Assembly (NCBI GenBank): GCA_965230265.1
Contig: OZ245999.1
Coordinates: 1-64,000 of the forward strand
DNA length: 64,000 nucleotides
Origin: JAJFKX01 sp965230265
GTDB lineage: Bacteria > Pseudomonadota > Gammaproteobacteria > Xanthomonadales > Wenzhouxiangellaceae
Direction of reading: 5' to 3'
Of the stretch, positions 63,319 to 64,000 are shown piece after piece; within the stretch, counting starts at the first letter, position 1; each line of letters opens with the position of its first letter. A program made the translations under genes and the position numbers. A model generated the notes under the pieces. The model did not search any database, was not told the origin of the DNA, and saw nothing but the letters and a program-made list of their open reading frames with translations.

Positions 63319-64000
63319 ATGAGGCAATTGAGCTTATCTGTTTTTTTACTTTTGCTGATGACTGTCACTGGCCATGCGCAGGACATAGTGGTTGATAGCA
63401 CCAATGACAGCGGAGCCGGCTCGCTGCGTCAGGCTGTTGCTGATGCGGTAGCGGGCGATGTGATTGGGTTCTCTGGGGGGCTGGCAGGTGGCACTATCCA
63501 GCTAAGCACACCCATTAGTATCGATTTTAACTTGGAAATCCAGGGTCTGGGTGCTGACCAGTTGACCATCAGCGGTGGTGAAACTACTCAGATGCTGGTG
63601 ATCGATAATGGTGCAAATGTCACCATCAATGATCTGGCCTTTGTGGATGGTGATACCAGGGGGTTGGGTGGTGCAATAGCATTAAGTGGGGCGAGCACGA
63701 TGCTGACCATCAATCGCAGCCAGTTTTTAAACAACTTTGCCTTTGTCAGTGGTGGGGCCATTGATAATGATGGTGCCACCTTAAATATTTTTGACTCAAC
63801 GTTCTCGGATAACTCAACAGTTGGACTAGGCGGGGCGATTAATAATATGGGTGATGGGTTGGTAGTGATCCGTAACTCTACGTTATCGACTAATAGCAGT
63901 ACGGGCTTTGATGGCGGTGCATTTACCAATCTTAATGGAACGCTGGATATTGCCAACTCGGCGGTGGTCAATAACTTTGCCGATAATTTTGCCGGTGGAA
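63319..64000 (+). CDS. Secreted right-handed beta-helix protein, 3'-truncated by the window
   Basis: The frame is open to the window end (at least 227 codons). It starts with a signal peptide (MRQLSLSVFLLLLMTVTGHAQ). The mature N-terminus, DIVVDSTNDSGAGSLRQAV, is the start commonly seen in CSLREA/Pmp-like surface proteins. Repeating units follow with GGAI, FxNNxA and NSTxSxN patterns (LGGAIALSG, SGGAIDNDG, LGGAINNMG, FDGGAFTNLNG), typical of a parallel beta-helix. It is probably exported and may carry further domains or an anchor beyond the window. A GGAG lies some ten bases before the ATG. Confidence 0.82.
   Translation, partial: MRQLSLSVFLLLLMTVTGHAQDIVVDSTNDSGAGSLRQAVADAVAGDVIGFSGGLAGGTIQLSTPISIDFNLEIQGLGADQLTISGGETTQMLVIDNGANVTINDLAFVDGDTRGLGGAIALSGASTMLTINRSQFLNNFAFVSGGAIDNDGATLNIFDSTFSDNSTVGLGGAINNMGDGLVVIRNSTLSTNSSTGFDGGAFTNLNGTLDIANSAVVNNFADNFAGG

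Overview
The window looks like a gammaproteobacterial chromosome. It has an enteric-type atp operon order, a compact his operon with a bifunctional hisB and fused hisIE, TonB-dependent uptake, lipoproteins with classical lipoboxes, and intermediate base composition. The family is uncertain; a marine or free-living gammaproteobacterium with a Xanthomonadales/Kangiella-like his operon is only a guess. No rRNA, tRNA or CRISPR array was seen.

Region 1 (1-30.4 kb) is a non-ribosomal peptide cluster that is already running at the left edge. A truncated synthetase (T-E, then C-A-T) hands over through an acidic C-terminal tail and a TubC-type N-terminal docking domain to a 6691-residue six-module synthetase ending in a thioesterase. 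The visible order is (A)-T-E | C-A-T | C-A-T x6 - TE. Specificity codes read by eye suggest Val-like, Val-like, Val-like, Asp-like, unassigned, Ile-like and Leu-like residues, preceded by at least one epimerised residue. Much of the region is near-identical internal repeat of 1.6-2.2 kb, and the pattern points to exchange of A-domain cores between modules. Downstream in the same direction lie a PaaK-type adenylating enzyme overlapping a cysteine desulfurase-like PLP enzyme, a SyrP/TauD-type Fe(II)/2-oxoglutarate hydroxylase, a type II thioesterase and a Sfp-type phosphopantetheinyl transferase.

Region 2 (30.4-42 kb) holds a large TonB-dependent receptor with its own promoter and terminator, two secreted proteins of unknown function, a tandem pair of paralogous small secreted proteins with duplicated leaders and terminators, a penicillin-acylase-family hydrolase, a glutathionyl-hydroquinone reductase, and a CsgG-like lipoprotein fused to an SH3b domain. 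Region 3 (42-49.6 kb, minus strand) is a complete his operon, hisG-D-C-B-H-A-F-IE, led by a TrpR/YerC-family regulator gene. A palindrome sits exactly between its -35 and -10 elements.

Region 4 (49.9-59.2 kb) starts with a GhrA-like dehydrogenase whose stop codon is the insertion point of a 266-bp MITE-like element. The atp operon (I-B-E-F-H-A-G-[lipoprotein]-D-C) follows. It is unusual in having a lipoprotein gene between atpG and atpD and an enlarged subunit a. Region 5 (59.2-62.1 kb) is an AT-rich island with a DUF3696-type AAA ATPase, a small partner protein and a short ORF that appears frameshifted at a T8 tract; it resembles a defence-type module. The right edge has a GH18-like lipoprotein (minus strand) and the start of a secreted beta-helix protein that runs off the window.
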